This document shows positions 38,248-50,155 of a DNA stretch of 64,000 nt, piece after piece (within the stretch, counting starts at the first letter, position 1; each line of letters begins with the position of its first letter). The stretch is from positions 115,490,542 through 115,554,541 of the forward strand of contig OV050032.1 in assembly GCA_920105625.2 (NCBI GenBank). The letters run 5' to 3'. Source of the stretch: Clusia tigrina. Its lineage: Eukaryota; Arthropoda; Insecta; Diptera; Clusiidae. Made by a program: the position numbers and the translations under genes. Below the pieces are notes generated by a model that did no database searches, was not told the origin of the DNA, and saw only the letters and a list, made by a program, of their open reading frames with translations.

Positions 38248-39792
38248 CTTTTTACTGGAGCTTCATAAAAATTTGAAATTTTGTAACAATAAAGTACTCG
38301 AGCCTCTTGTCAATTTAAGCTATCGCTCAAAGCTATGCTACCCTAGAGTCCCAAATCAAACACTGATAAAACTTCAAATGGCTCTAACTTCTATACGGTA
38401 CGTCCTACACCTATCAAAGTTTGCAACATACAAATGCTTGTAACTTTTTACTGGAGCGTCATAAAACCTTGAAATTTTGTAACAATGAAGTACCCGAGCC
38501 TCTTGTCAATTTAAGCTATCGCTCAAAGCTATGCTACCCTAGAGTCCCAAATCAAACACTGATAAAACTTCAAATGGCCCTAACTTCTTTACGGTACGTA
38601 ATACACCTATCAAAGTTTGCAACATACAAATGCTTGTAACTTTTTACTGGAGCGTCATAAAACATTGAAATTTTGTAACAATAAAGTACTCGAGCATCTT
38701 GTCAATTTAAGCTATCGCTCAAAGCTATGCTACCCTTGAGTCCCAAATCAAACACTGATAAAACTTCAAATGGCCCTAACTTCTATACGGTACGTCCTAC
38801 ACCTATCAAAGTTTGCAACATACAAATGCTTGTAACTTTTTACTGGAGCGTCATAAAACCTTGAAATTTTGTAACAATAAAGTAATCGAGCATCTTGTCA
38901 ATTTAAGTTGTCGCTCAAAGCTATGCTACCCTTGAGTCCCAAATCAAACACTGATAAAACTTCAAATGGCCCTAACTTCTATACGGTACGTCCTACACCT
39001 ATCAAAGTTTGCAACATACAAATGCTTGTAACTTTTTACTGGAGCGTCATAAAAACTTGAAATTTTGTAACAATAAAGTACTCGAGCATCTTGTCAATTT
39101 AAGTTATCGCTCAAAGCTATGCTACCCTAGAGTACCAAATCAAACACTGATAAAACTTCAAACGCCCCTAACTTCTTTACGGTACGTCCTACACATATCA
39201 AAGTTTGCAACATACAAATGCTTGTAACTTTTTACTGGAGCGTCATAAAACCTTGAAATTTTGTAACAATGAAGTACTCGAGCCTGTTGCCAATTTAAGC
39301 CATCGCTCAAAGCTATGCTACCCTAGAGTCCCAAATCAAACACTGATAAAAGTTCAAACGCCCCTAACTTCTATACGGTATGTCCTACACCTATCAAAGT
39401 TGGCAACATTCAAATGCTTGTAACTTTTTACTGGAGCGTCACAAAACATTGAAATTTTGTAACAATAAAGTACTCGAGCCTCTTGTCAATTTAAGCTATC
39501 GGTCAAAGCTATGCTACCCTTGAGTCCCAAATCAAACACTGATAAAACATCAAATGGCCCTAACTTCTATACGGTACGTCCTACACCTATCAAAGTTTGC
39601 AACATACAAATGCTTGTAACTTTTTACTGGAGCGTCATAAAACCTTGAAATTTTGTAACAATAAAGTACTCGAGCCTCTTGTCAATTTAACCTATAGCTC
39701 AAGGCTATGCTACCCTAGAGTCCCAAATCAAACACTGATAAAACTTCAAACGCCCCTAACTTCTTTACGGTACGTCCTACAAATATCAAAGT

Positions 39793-42700
39793 TTGCAACA
39801 TACAAATGCTTGTAACTTTTTACTGGAGCGTCATAAAACCTTGAAATTTTGTAACGATGAAGTACCCGAGCCTCTTGTCAATTTAAGTTATCGCTCAAAG
39901 CTATGCTACCCTAGAGTCCCAAATCAAACACTGATAAAACATCAATTGGCCATAACTTCTTTACGGTACGTCCTACACCTATCAAAGTTTGCAACATACA
40001 AATGCTTGTAACTTTTTACTGGAGCGTCATAAAACCTTGAAATTTTGTAACAATAAAGTACTCGAGCATCTTGTCAATTTAAGTTATCGCTCAAAGCTAT
40101 GCTACCCTAGAGTCCCAAATCAAACACTGATAAAACTTCAAACGCCCCTAACTTCTTCACGGTACGTCCTACACTTATCAAAGTTGGCAACATACAAATG
40201 CTTGTAACTTTTTACTGGAGCGTCAGAAAACCTTGAAATTTTGTAACAATGATGTACCCGAGCCTCTTCTCAATTTACGCAATCGCTCAAAGCTATGCTA
40301 CCCTTGAGTCCCACATCAAACACTGATAAAACTTCAAATGGCCCTAACTTCTATACGGTACGTCCTACACCTATCAAAGTTTGCAACATACAAATGCTTG
40401 TAACTTTTTACTGGAGCGTCATAAAACCTTGAAATTTTGTAACAATAAAGTACTCGAGCATCTTGTCAATTTAAGTTATCGCTCAAAGTTATGCTACCCT
40501 AGAGTACCAAATCAAACACTGATAAAACTTCAAACGCCCCTAACTTCTTTACGGTACGTCCTACACCTATCAAAGTTTGCAACATACAAATGCTTGTAAC
40601 TTTTTACTGGAGCGTCATAAAACCTTGAAATTTTGTAACAATGAAGTACTCGAGCCTCTTGCCAATTTAAGCCATCGCTCAAAGCTATGCTACCCTAGAG
40701 TCCCAAATCAAACAGTGATAAAACTTCAAACGCCCCTAACTTCTATACGGTATGTCTTACACCTATCAAAGTTGGCAACATTCAAATGCTTGTAACTTTT
40801 TACTGGAGCGTCATAAAACCTTGAAATTTTGTAACAATAAAGTACTCGAGCCTCTTGTCAATTTAAGCCATCGCTCAAAGCTATGCTACCCTTGAGTCCC
40901 AAATCAAACACTGATTAAACTTCAAACGCCCTTAACTTCTATACGGTACGTCCTACACATATCAAAGTTTGCAACATACAAATGCTTGTAACTTTTTGCT
41001 GGAGCGTCATAAAACCTTGAAATTTTGTAACAATAAAGTACTCGAGCATCTTGTCAATTTAAGCTATCGCTCAAAGCTATGCTACCCTTGAGTCCCAAAT
41101 CAAACACTGATAAAACTTCAAATGGCCCTAACTTCTATACGGTACGTCCTACACCTATCAAAGTTTGCAACATACAAATGCTTGTAACTTTTTACTGGAG
41201 CGTCATAAAACCTTGAAATTTTGTAACAATAAAGTAATCGAGCATCTTGTCAATTTAAGTTGTCGCTCAAAGCTATGCTACCCTTGAGTCCCAAATCAAA
41301 CACTGATAAAACTTCAAATGGCCCTAATTTCTATACGGTACGTCCTACACCTATCAAAGTTTGCAACATACAAATGCTTGTAACTTTTTACTGGAGCGTC
41401 ATAAAAACTTGAAATTTTGTAACAATAAAGTACTCGAGCATCTTGTCAATTTAAGTTATCGCTCAAAGCTATGCTACCCTAGAGTACCAAATCAAACACT
41501 GATAAAACTTCAAACGCCCCTAACTTCTTTACGGTACGTCCTACACATATCAAAGTTTGCAACATACAAATGCTTGTAACTTTTTACTAGAGCGTCATAA
41601 AACCTTGAAATTTTGTAACAATAAAGTACTCGAGCCTCTTGCCAATTTAAGCCATCGCTCAAAGCTATGCTACCCTAGAGTCCCAAATCAAACACTGATA
41701 AAACTTCAAACGCCCCTAACTTCTATACGGTATGTCCTACACCTATAAAAGTTGGCAACATTCAAATGCTTGTAACTTTTTACTGGAGCGTCATAAAACC
41801 TTGAAATTTTGTAACAATGAAGTACCCGAGCCTCTTGTCAATTTAAGCTATCGGTCAAAGCTATGCTACCTTTGAGTCCCAAATCAAACACTGATAAAAC
41901 TTCAAACGCCCCTAACTTCTTTACGGTACGTCCTACACCTATCAAAGTTTGCAACATACAAATGCTTGTAACTTTTTTCTGGAGCGTCATAAAACCTTGA
42001 AATTTTGTAACAATTAAGTACCCGAGCCTCTTGACAATTTAAGCCATCGCTCAAAGCTATGCTACCCTTGAGTCCCAAATCAAACACTGATAAAACTTCA
42101 AACGCCCCTAACTACTTTACGGTACGTCCTACACCTATCAAAGTTTGCAACATACAAATGCTTGTAACTTTTTTCTGGAGCGTCATAAAACCTTGAAATT
42201 TTGTAACAATTAAGTACCCGAGCCTCTTGTCAATTTAAGCTATCGCTCAAAGCTATGGTACCCTTGAGTCCCAAATCAAACACTGATAAAACTTCAAACG
42301 CCCCTAACTTCTTTACGGTACGTCCTACACCTATCAAAGTTTGCAACATACAAATGCTTGTAACTTTTTACTGGAGCGTCATAAAACCTTGAAATTTTGT
42401 AACAATGAAGTACCCGAGCCTCTTGTCAATTTAAGCTATCGTTCAAAGCTATGCTACCCTAGAGTCCCAAATCAAACACTGATAAAACTTCAAATGGCCC
42501 TAACTTCTATACGGTACGTCCTACACCTATCAAAGTTTGCAACATACAAATGATTGTAACTTTTTACTGGAGCGTCATAAAACCTTGAAATTTTGTAACA
42601 ATGAACTACCCGAGGCTCTTGTCAATTTAATCTATCGCTCAAAGCTATGCTACCCTTGAGTCCCAAATCAAACACTGATAAAACTTCAAACGCCCCTAAC

Positions 42701-42928
42701 TTCTTTACGGTACGTCCTACACCTATCAAAGTTTGCAACATACAAATGCTTGTAACTTTTTACTGGAGCGTCATAAAACGTTGAAATTTTGTAACTGTGA
42801 AGTACCCGAGCCTCTTGTCAATTTAAGCCATCGCTCAAAGCTATGCTACCCTAGAGTCCCAAATCAAACACTGATAAAACTTCAAATGGCCCTAACTTCT
42901 ATACGGTACGTCCTACACCTATCAAAGT
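39793..42928 (+). repeat. 16-monomer unit, copy 1 (3136 bp)
   Basis: Repeats to the right at 42929 with an offset of 3136 bp (16 x 196). Shared markers: AACGATGAAG with CATCAATTGGCCATAAC, CTTCACGGTACG, GCGTCAGAAAACC, TTCTCAATTTACGC, CCCACATC, AAACAGTGATAAAAC, GGTATGTCTTACAC, TTTTTACTAGAGC and CTACCTTTGAG. An internal relation also exists: 39009-39423 matches 41361-41748 at 2352 bp. Confidence 0.8.
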
Positions 42929-45868
42929 TTGCAACATACAAATGCTTGTAACTTTTTACTGGAGCGTCATAAAACCTTGAAATTTTGTAACGATGAAGTA
43001 CCCGAGCCTCTTGTCAATTTAAGTTATCGCTCAAAGCTATGCTACCCTAGAGTCCCAAATCAAACACTGATAAAACATCAATTGGCCATAACTTCTTTAC
43101 GGTACGTCCTACACCTATCAAAGTTTGCAACATACAAATGCTTGTAACTTTTTACTGGAGCGTCATAAAACCTTGAAATTTTGTAACAATAAAGTACTCG
43201 AGCATCTTGTCAATTTAAGTTATCGCTCAAAGCTATGCTACCCTAGAGTCCCAAATCAAACACTGATAAAACTTCAAACGCCCCTAACTTCTTCACGGTA
43301 CGTCCTACACTTATCAAAGTTGGCAACATACAAATGCTTGTAACTTTTTACTGGAGCGTCAGAAAACCTTGAAATTTTGTAACAATGATGTACCCGAGCC
43401 TCTTCTCAATTTACGCAATCGCTCAAAGCTATGCTACCCTTGAGTCCCACATCAAACACTGATAAAACTTCAAATGGCCCTAACTTCTATACGGTACGTC
43501 CTACACCTATCAAAGTTTGCAACATACAAATGCTTGTAACTTTTTACTGGAGCGTCATAAAACCTTGAAATTTTGTAACAATAAAGTACTCGAACATCTT
43601 GTCAATTTAAGTTATCGCTCAAAGCTATGCTACCCTAGAGTCCCAAATCAAACGCTGATAAAACTTCAAACGCCCCTAACTTCTTTACGGTACGTCCTAC
43701 ACATATCAAAGTTTGCAACACACAAATGCTTGTAACTTTTTACTGGAGCGTCATAAAACCTTGAAATTTTGTAACAATGAAGTACTCGAGCCTCTTGCCA
43801 ATTTAAGCCATCGCTCAAAGCTATGCTACCCTAGAGTCCCAAATCAAACAGTGATAAAACTTCAAACGCCCCTAACTTCTATACGGTATGTCTTACACCT
43901 ATCAAAGTTGGCAACATTCAAATGCTTGTAACTTTTTACTGGAGCGTCACAAAACCTTGAAATTTTGTAACAATAAAGTACTCGAGCCTCTTGTCAATTT
44001 AAGCCATCGCTCAAAGCTATGCTACCCTTGAGTCCCAAATCAAACACTGATAAAACTTCAAACGCCCTTAACTTCTATACGGTACGTCCTACACATATCA
44101 AAGTTTGCAACATACAAATGCTTGTAACTTTTTACTGGAGCGTCATAAAACCTTGAAATTTTGTAACAATAAAGTAATCGAGCATCTTGTCAATTTAAGT
44201 TGTCGCTCAAAGCTATGCTACCCTTGAGTCCCAAATCAAACACTGATAAAACTTCAAATGGCCCTAACTTCTATACGGTACGTCCTACACCTATCAAAGT
44301 TTGCAACATACAAATGCTTGTAACTTTTTACTGGAGCGTCATAAAAACTTGAAATTTTGTAACAATAAAGTACTCGAGCATCTTGTCAATTTAAGTTATC
44401 GCTCAAAGCTATGCTACCCTAGAGTACCAAATCAAACACTGATAAAACTTCAAACGCCCCTAACTTCTTTACGGTACGTCCTACACATATCAAAGTTTGC
44501 AACATACAAATGCTTGTAACTTTTTACTAGAGCGTCATAAAACCTTGAAATTTTGTAACAATGAAGTACTCGAGCCTCTTGCCAATTTAAGCCATCGCTC
44601 AAAGCTATGCTACCCTAGAGTCATAAATCAAACACTGATAAAACTTCAGACGCCCCTAACTTCTATACGGTATGCCCTACACCTATAAAAGTTGGCAACA
44701 TTCAAATGCTTGTAACTTTTTACTGGAGCGTCATAAAACCTTGAAATTTTGTAACAATGAAGTACCCGAGCCTCTTGTCAATTTAAGCTATCGGTCAAAG
44801 CTATGCTACCTTTGAGTCCCAAATCAAACACTGATAAAACTTCAAACGCCCCTAACTTCTTTACGGTACGTCCTACACCTATCAAAGTTTGCAACATACA
44901 AATGCTTGTAACTTTTTTCTGGAGCGTCATAAAACCTTGAAATTTTGTAACAATTAAGTACCAGAGCCTCTTCACAATTTAAGCCATCGCTCAAAGCTAT
45001 GCTACCCTTGAGTCCCAAATCAAACACTGATAAAACTTCAAATGGCCCTAACTTCTATACGGTACGTCCTACACCTATCAAAGTTTGCAACATACAAATG
45101 CTTGTAACTTTTTACTGAAGCGTCATAAAACCTTGAAATTTTGTAACAATGAAGTACCCGAGCCTCTTGTCAATTTAATCTATCGCTCAAAGCTATGCTA
45201 CCCTTGAGTCCCAAATCAAACACTGATAAAACTTCAAACGCCCCTAACTTCTTTACGGTACGTCCTACACCTATCAAAGTTTGCAACATACAAATGCTTG
45301 TAACTTTTTACTGGAGCGTCATAAAACCTTGAAATTTTGTAACAATGAAGTACCCGAGCCTCTTGTCATTTTAAGCTATCGCTCAAAGCTATGCTACCCT
45401 AGAGTCCCAAATCAAACACTGATAAAACTTCAAATGGCCCTATCTTCTATACGGTACGTCCTACACCTATCAAAGTTTGCAACATACAAATGCTTGTAAC
45501 TTTTTACTGGAGCGTCATAAAACCTTGAAATTTTGTAAAAATAAAGTACTCGAGCCTCTTGTCAATTTAAGCTATCGCTCAAAGCTTTGCTATCCTAGAG
45601 TCCCAAATCAAACACTGATAAAGCTTCAAATGGCTCTAACTTCTATACGGTACGTCCTACACCTATCAAAGTTTGCAACATACAAATTCTTGTAACTTGT
45701 TACTGGAGCGTCATAAAACGTTGAAATTTTGTAACTGTGAAGTACCCGAGCCTCTTGTCAATTTAAGCCATCGCTCAAAGCTATGCTACCCTTGAGTCCC
45801 AAATCAAACACTGATAAAACTTCAAATGGCCCTAACTTCTATACGGTACGTCCTACACCTATCAAAGT
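42929..45868 (+). repeat. 16-monomer unit, copy 2, one monomer shorter
   Basis: Matches copy 1 at 3136 bp up to about 43931 and at 2940 bp from about 44157 on, so one monomer is absent here (the copy-1 monomer near 40980-41175). A few monomers near 45.0-45.7 kb carry different variants. The unit ends about 40 bp before orientation switch 3. Confidence 0.75.
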
Positions 45869-45907
45869 TTGCAACATACAAATGCTTGTAACTTTTTACT
45901 GGAGCGT

Positions 45908-45913
45908 CATTTG
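45908..45913. other. Orientation switch 3 (head-on)
   Basis: Forward GGAGCGTCAT (ending 45910) joins reverse TTGAAGTTTTATCAG (from 45911). If the reverse partner was the GGGCCATTTGAAG variant, the trinucleotide CAT is shared microhomology. No filler and no foreign DNA. Confidence 0.92.
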
Positions 45914-48391
45914 AAGTTTTATCAGTGTTTGATTTGGGACTCTAGGATAGAATAGCTTTGAGCGATAGCTTAAAATGACAAGAGGCTCGGGTACTTCATT
46001 GTACAAAATTTCAAGGTTTTATGACGCTCCAGTAAAAAGTTACAAGCATTTGTATGTTGCAAACTTTGATAGGTGTAGGACGTACCGTAAAGAAGTTAGG
46101 GGCGTTTGAAGTTTTATCAGTTTTTGATTTGGGACTCTAGGGTAGCATAGCTTTGAGCGATAGCTTAAATTGACAAGAGGCTCGGGTACTTCATTGTTAC
46201 AAAATTTCAAGGTTTTATGACGCTCCAGTAAAAAGTTACAAGCATTTGTATGTTGCAAACTTTGATAGGTGTAGGACGTACCGTAAAGAAGTTAGGGGCG
46301 TTTGAAATTTTATCAGTGTTTGATTTGGGACTCTAGGGTAGCATAGCTTTGAGCGATGGCTTAAATTGACAAGAGGCTCGAGTACTTTATTGTTACAAAA
46401 TTTCAAGGTTTTATGACGCTCCAGTAAAAAGTTACAAGCATTTGTATGTTGCAAACTTTGATAGGTGTAGGACGTACCGTAAAGAAGTTAGGGGCGTTTG
46501 AAATTTTATCAGTGTTTGATTTGGGACTCTAGGGTAGCATAGCTTTGAGCGATGGCTTAAATTGACAAGAGGCTCGAGTACTTTATTGTTACAAAATTTC
46601 AAGGTTTTATGACGCTCCAGTAAAAAGTTACAAGCATTTGTATATTGCAAACTTTGATAGGTGTATGACGTACCGTAAAGAAGTTAGGGGCGTTTGAAGT
46701 TTTATCAGTGTTTGATTTGGGACTCTAGGGTAGCATAGCTTTGAGCGATAGCTTAAATTGACAAGAGGCTCGAGTACTTTATTTTTACAAAATTTCAAGG
46801 TTTTATGACGCTCCAGTAAAAAGTTACAAGCATTTGTATGTTGCAAACTTTGATAGGTGTAGGACGTACCGTAAAGAAGTTAGGGGTGTTTGAAGTTTTA
46901 TCAGTGTTTGATTTGGGACTCAAGGGTAGCATAGCTTTGAGCGATGGCTTAAATTGACAAGAGGCTCGAGTACTTTATTGTTACAAAATTTAAAGGTTTT
47001 ATGACGCTCCAGTAAAAAGTTACAAGCATTTGTATGTTGCAAACTTTGATAGGTGTAGGACGTACCGTATAGAAGTTAGGGGTGTTTGAAGTTTTATCAT
47101 TTTTTGATTTGGGACTCTAGGGTAGCATAGCTTTGAGCGATAGCTTAAATTGGCAAGCGGCTCGGGTACTTCATTGTTACAAAATTTCAAGGTTTTATGG
47201 CGCTCCAGTAAAAAGTTACAAGCATTTGAATGTTGCCAACTTTGATAGTTGTAGGACGTACCGTTAAGAAGTTAGGGCCATTTGAAGTTTTATCAGTGTT
47301 TGATTTGGGACTCTAGGGTAGCATAGCTTTGAGCAATAGCTTAAATTGACAAGAGGCTCGAGTACTTTATTGTTACAAAATTTCAAGGTTTTATGACGCT
47401 CCAGTAAAAAGTTACAAGCATTTGTATGTTGCAAACTTTGATAGGTGTAGGACGTACCGTAAAGAAGTTAGGGGCGTTTGAAATTTTATCAGTGTTTGAT
47501 TTGGGAATCTATGGTAGCATAGCTTTGAGCGATAGCTTAAATTGACAAGAGGCTCGAGTACTTTATTGTTACAAAATTTCAAGGTTTTATGACGCTCCAG
47601 TAAAAAGTTACAAGCATTTGTATGTTGCAAACTTTGATAGGTGTAGGACGTACCGTAAAGAAGTTAGGGGCGTTTGAAGTTTTATCAGTGTTTGATTTGG
47701 GACTCTAGGGTAGCATAGCTTTGAGCGATAGCTTAAATTGACAAGAGGCTCGAGTACTTTATTGTTACAAAATTTCAAGGTTTTATGACGCTCCAGTAAA
47801 AAGTTACAAGCATTTGTATGTTGCAAACTTTGATAGGTGTAGGACGTACCGTATAGAAGTTAGGGGCGTTTGAAGTTTTATCAGTGTTTGATTTGGGACT
47901 CTAGGGTAGCATAACTTTGAGCGATGGCTTAAATTGACAAGAGGCTCGAGTACTTTATTGTTACAAAATTTAAAGATTTTATGACGCTCCAGTAAAAAGT
48001 TACAAGCATTTGTATGTTGCAAACTTTGATAGTTGTAAGACGTACCGTAAAGAAGTTAGGGGCGTTTGAAGTTTTATCAGTGTTTGATTTGGGACTCTAG
48101 GGTAGCATAGCTTTGAGCGATGGCTTAAATTGACAAGAGGCTCGAGTACTTTATTGTTACAATATTTCAAGGTTTTATGATGCTCCAGTAAAAAGTTACA
48201 AGCATTTGTATGTTGCAAACTTTGATAGGTGTAGGACGTACCGTAAAGAAGTTAGGGGCGTTTGAAGTTTTATCAGTGTTTGATTTGGGACTCAAGGGTA
48301 GCATAGCTTTGAGCGATGGCTTAAATTGACAAGAGGCTCGAGTACTTTATTGTTACAAAATTTCAAGGTTTTATGACGCTCCAGTAAAAAG

Positions 48392-50155
48392 CTACAAGCA
48401 TTTGTATGTTGCAAACTTTGATATGTGTAGGATGTACCGTAAAGAAGTTAGGGGCGTTTGAAGTTTTATCAGTGTTTGATTTGGGACTATAGGGTAGCAT
48501 ACGTTTGTGCGATGGCTTAAATTGACAAGAGGCTCGAGTACTTTATTGTTACAAAATTTCAAGGTTTTATGACGCTCCAGTAAAAAGTTACAAGCATTTG
48601 TATGTTGCAAACTTTGATAGTTGTAGGACGTACCGTAAAGAAGTTAGGGGCGTTTGAAGTTTTATCAGTGTTTGATTTGGGACTCTAGGGTAGAATAGCT
48701 TTGAGCGATAGCTTAAAATGACAAGAGGCTCGGGTACTTCATTGTTACAAAATTTCAAGGTTTTATGACGCTCCAGTAAAAAGTTACAAGCATTTGTATG
48801 TTGCAAACTTTGATAGGTGTAGGACGTACCGTAAAGAAGTTAGGGGCGTTTGAAGTTTTATCAGTTTTTGATTTGGGACTCTAGGATAGCATAGCTTTGA
48901 GCGATAGCTTAAATTGGCAAGAGGCTCGGGTACTTCATTGTTACAAAATTTCAAGGTTTTATGGCGCTCCAGTAAAAAGTTACAAGCATTTGAATGTTGC
49001 CAACTTTGATAGGTGTAGGAGGTACCATAAAGAAGTTAGGGACGTTTGAAGTTTTATCAGTGTTTGATTTGGGACTCTAGGGTAGCATAGCTTTGAGCGA
49101 TAGCTTAAATTGACAAGAGGCTCGAGTACTTTATTGTTACAAAATTTCAAGGTTTTATGACGCTCCAGTAAAAAGTTACAAGCATTTGTATGTTGCAAAC
49201 TTTGATAGGTGTAGGACGCACCGTAAAGAAGTTAGGGCCATTTGAAGTTTTATCAGTGTTTGATTTGGGACTCAAGGGTAGCATAGATTTGAGCGATAGC
49301 TTAAATTGACAAGATGCTCGAGTACTTTATTGTTACATAATTTAATGGTTTTATGACGCTCCAGTAAAAAGTTACAAGCATTTGTATGTTGCAAACTTTG
49401 ATAGGTGTAGGACGTACCGTAAAGAAGTTAGGGGCGTTTGAAGTTTTATCAGTGTTTGATTTGGGACTCTACGGTAGCATAAATTTTTGCGATGGCTTAA
49501 ATTGACAAGAGGCTCGAGTACTTTATTGTTACAAAATTTCAAGATTTTATGACGCTCCAGTAAAAAGTTACAAGCATTTGTATGTTGCCAACTTTGATAG
49601 GTGTAGGACGTACCGTAAAGAAGTTAGGGGCGTTTGAAGTTTTATCAGTGTTTGATTTGGGACTCTAGGGTAGCATAGCTTTGAGCGATGGCTTAAATTG
49701 ACAAGAGGCTCGAGTACTTTATTGTTACCAAATTTCAAGGTTTTATGACGCTCCAGTAAAAAGTTACAAGCATTTGTATGTTGCAAACTTTGATAGTTGT
49801 AGGACGTACCGTAAAGAAGTTAGGGGCGTTTGAAGTTTTATCAGTGTTTGATTTGGGACTCTAGTGTAGAATAGCTTTGAGCGATAGCTTAAATTGACAA
49901 GAGGCTCGGGTACTTCGTTGTTACAAAATTTCAAGGTTCTCTGCCGCTCCAGTAAAAAGTTACAAGCTTTTGTATGTTGCAAACTTTGATAGGTGTAGGA
50001 CGTACCGTAAAGAAGTTAGGGGTGTTTGAAGTTTTATCAGTGTTTGATTTGGGACTCAAGGGTAGCATAGCTTTGAGCGATGGCTTAAATTGACAAGAGG
50101 CTCGAGTACTTTATTGTTACAAAATTTAAAGGTTTTATGACGCTCCAGTAAAAAG
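48392..50155 (-). repeat. 9-monomer unit, copy 1 (1764 bp)
   Basis: Matches the next 1764 bp at a constant offset. Paired markers: GTAGAATAGC monomers at 48588 and 50352; TTATGGCGCTCC with GAATGTTGCC at 48960 and 50724; GACAAGATGCTCG near 49313 and 51077; TTGTTACCAAATTTC near 49725 and 51489; AAGCTTTTGTATG near 49970 and 51728. Confidence 0.78.

Larger units (their letters stand above)
32336..45910 (+). repeat. Satellite block 3, forward 196-bp monomers
   Basis: About 69 forward copies. The first 800 bp (32336-33100) resemble 6300-7250 of block 1, sharing GAGTCCAAAATC, CTTCAAATGCC and TGTATCTTTTTAC but with many added differences. The middle (34893-38247) is the forward arm of the inverted repeat. 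The right part (38.4-45.9 kb) is rich in the CTCGAGCATC subtype typical of block 1. Confidence 0.96.

Noticed and set aside
41902..42087. Short antisense open frames within forward monomers (also 44778-44975 and 44842-45027)
   Set aside because: Isolated survivors of chance in a few monomers. The same frame is closed in nearly all other copies.
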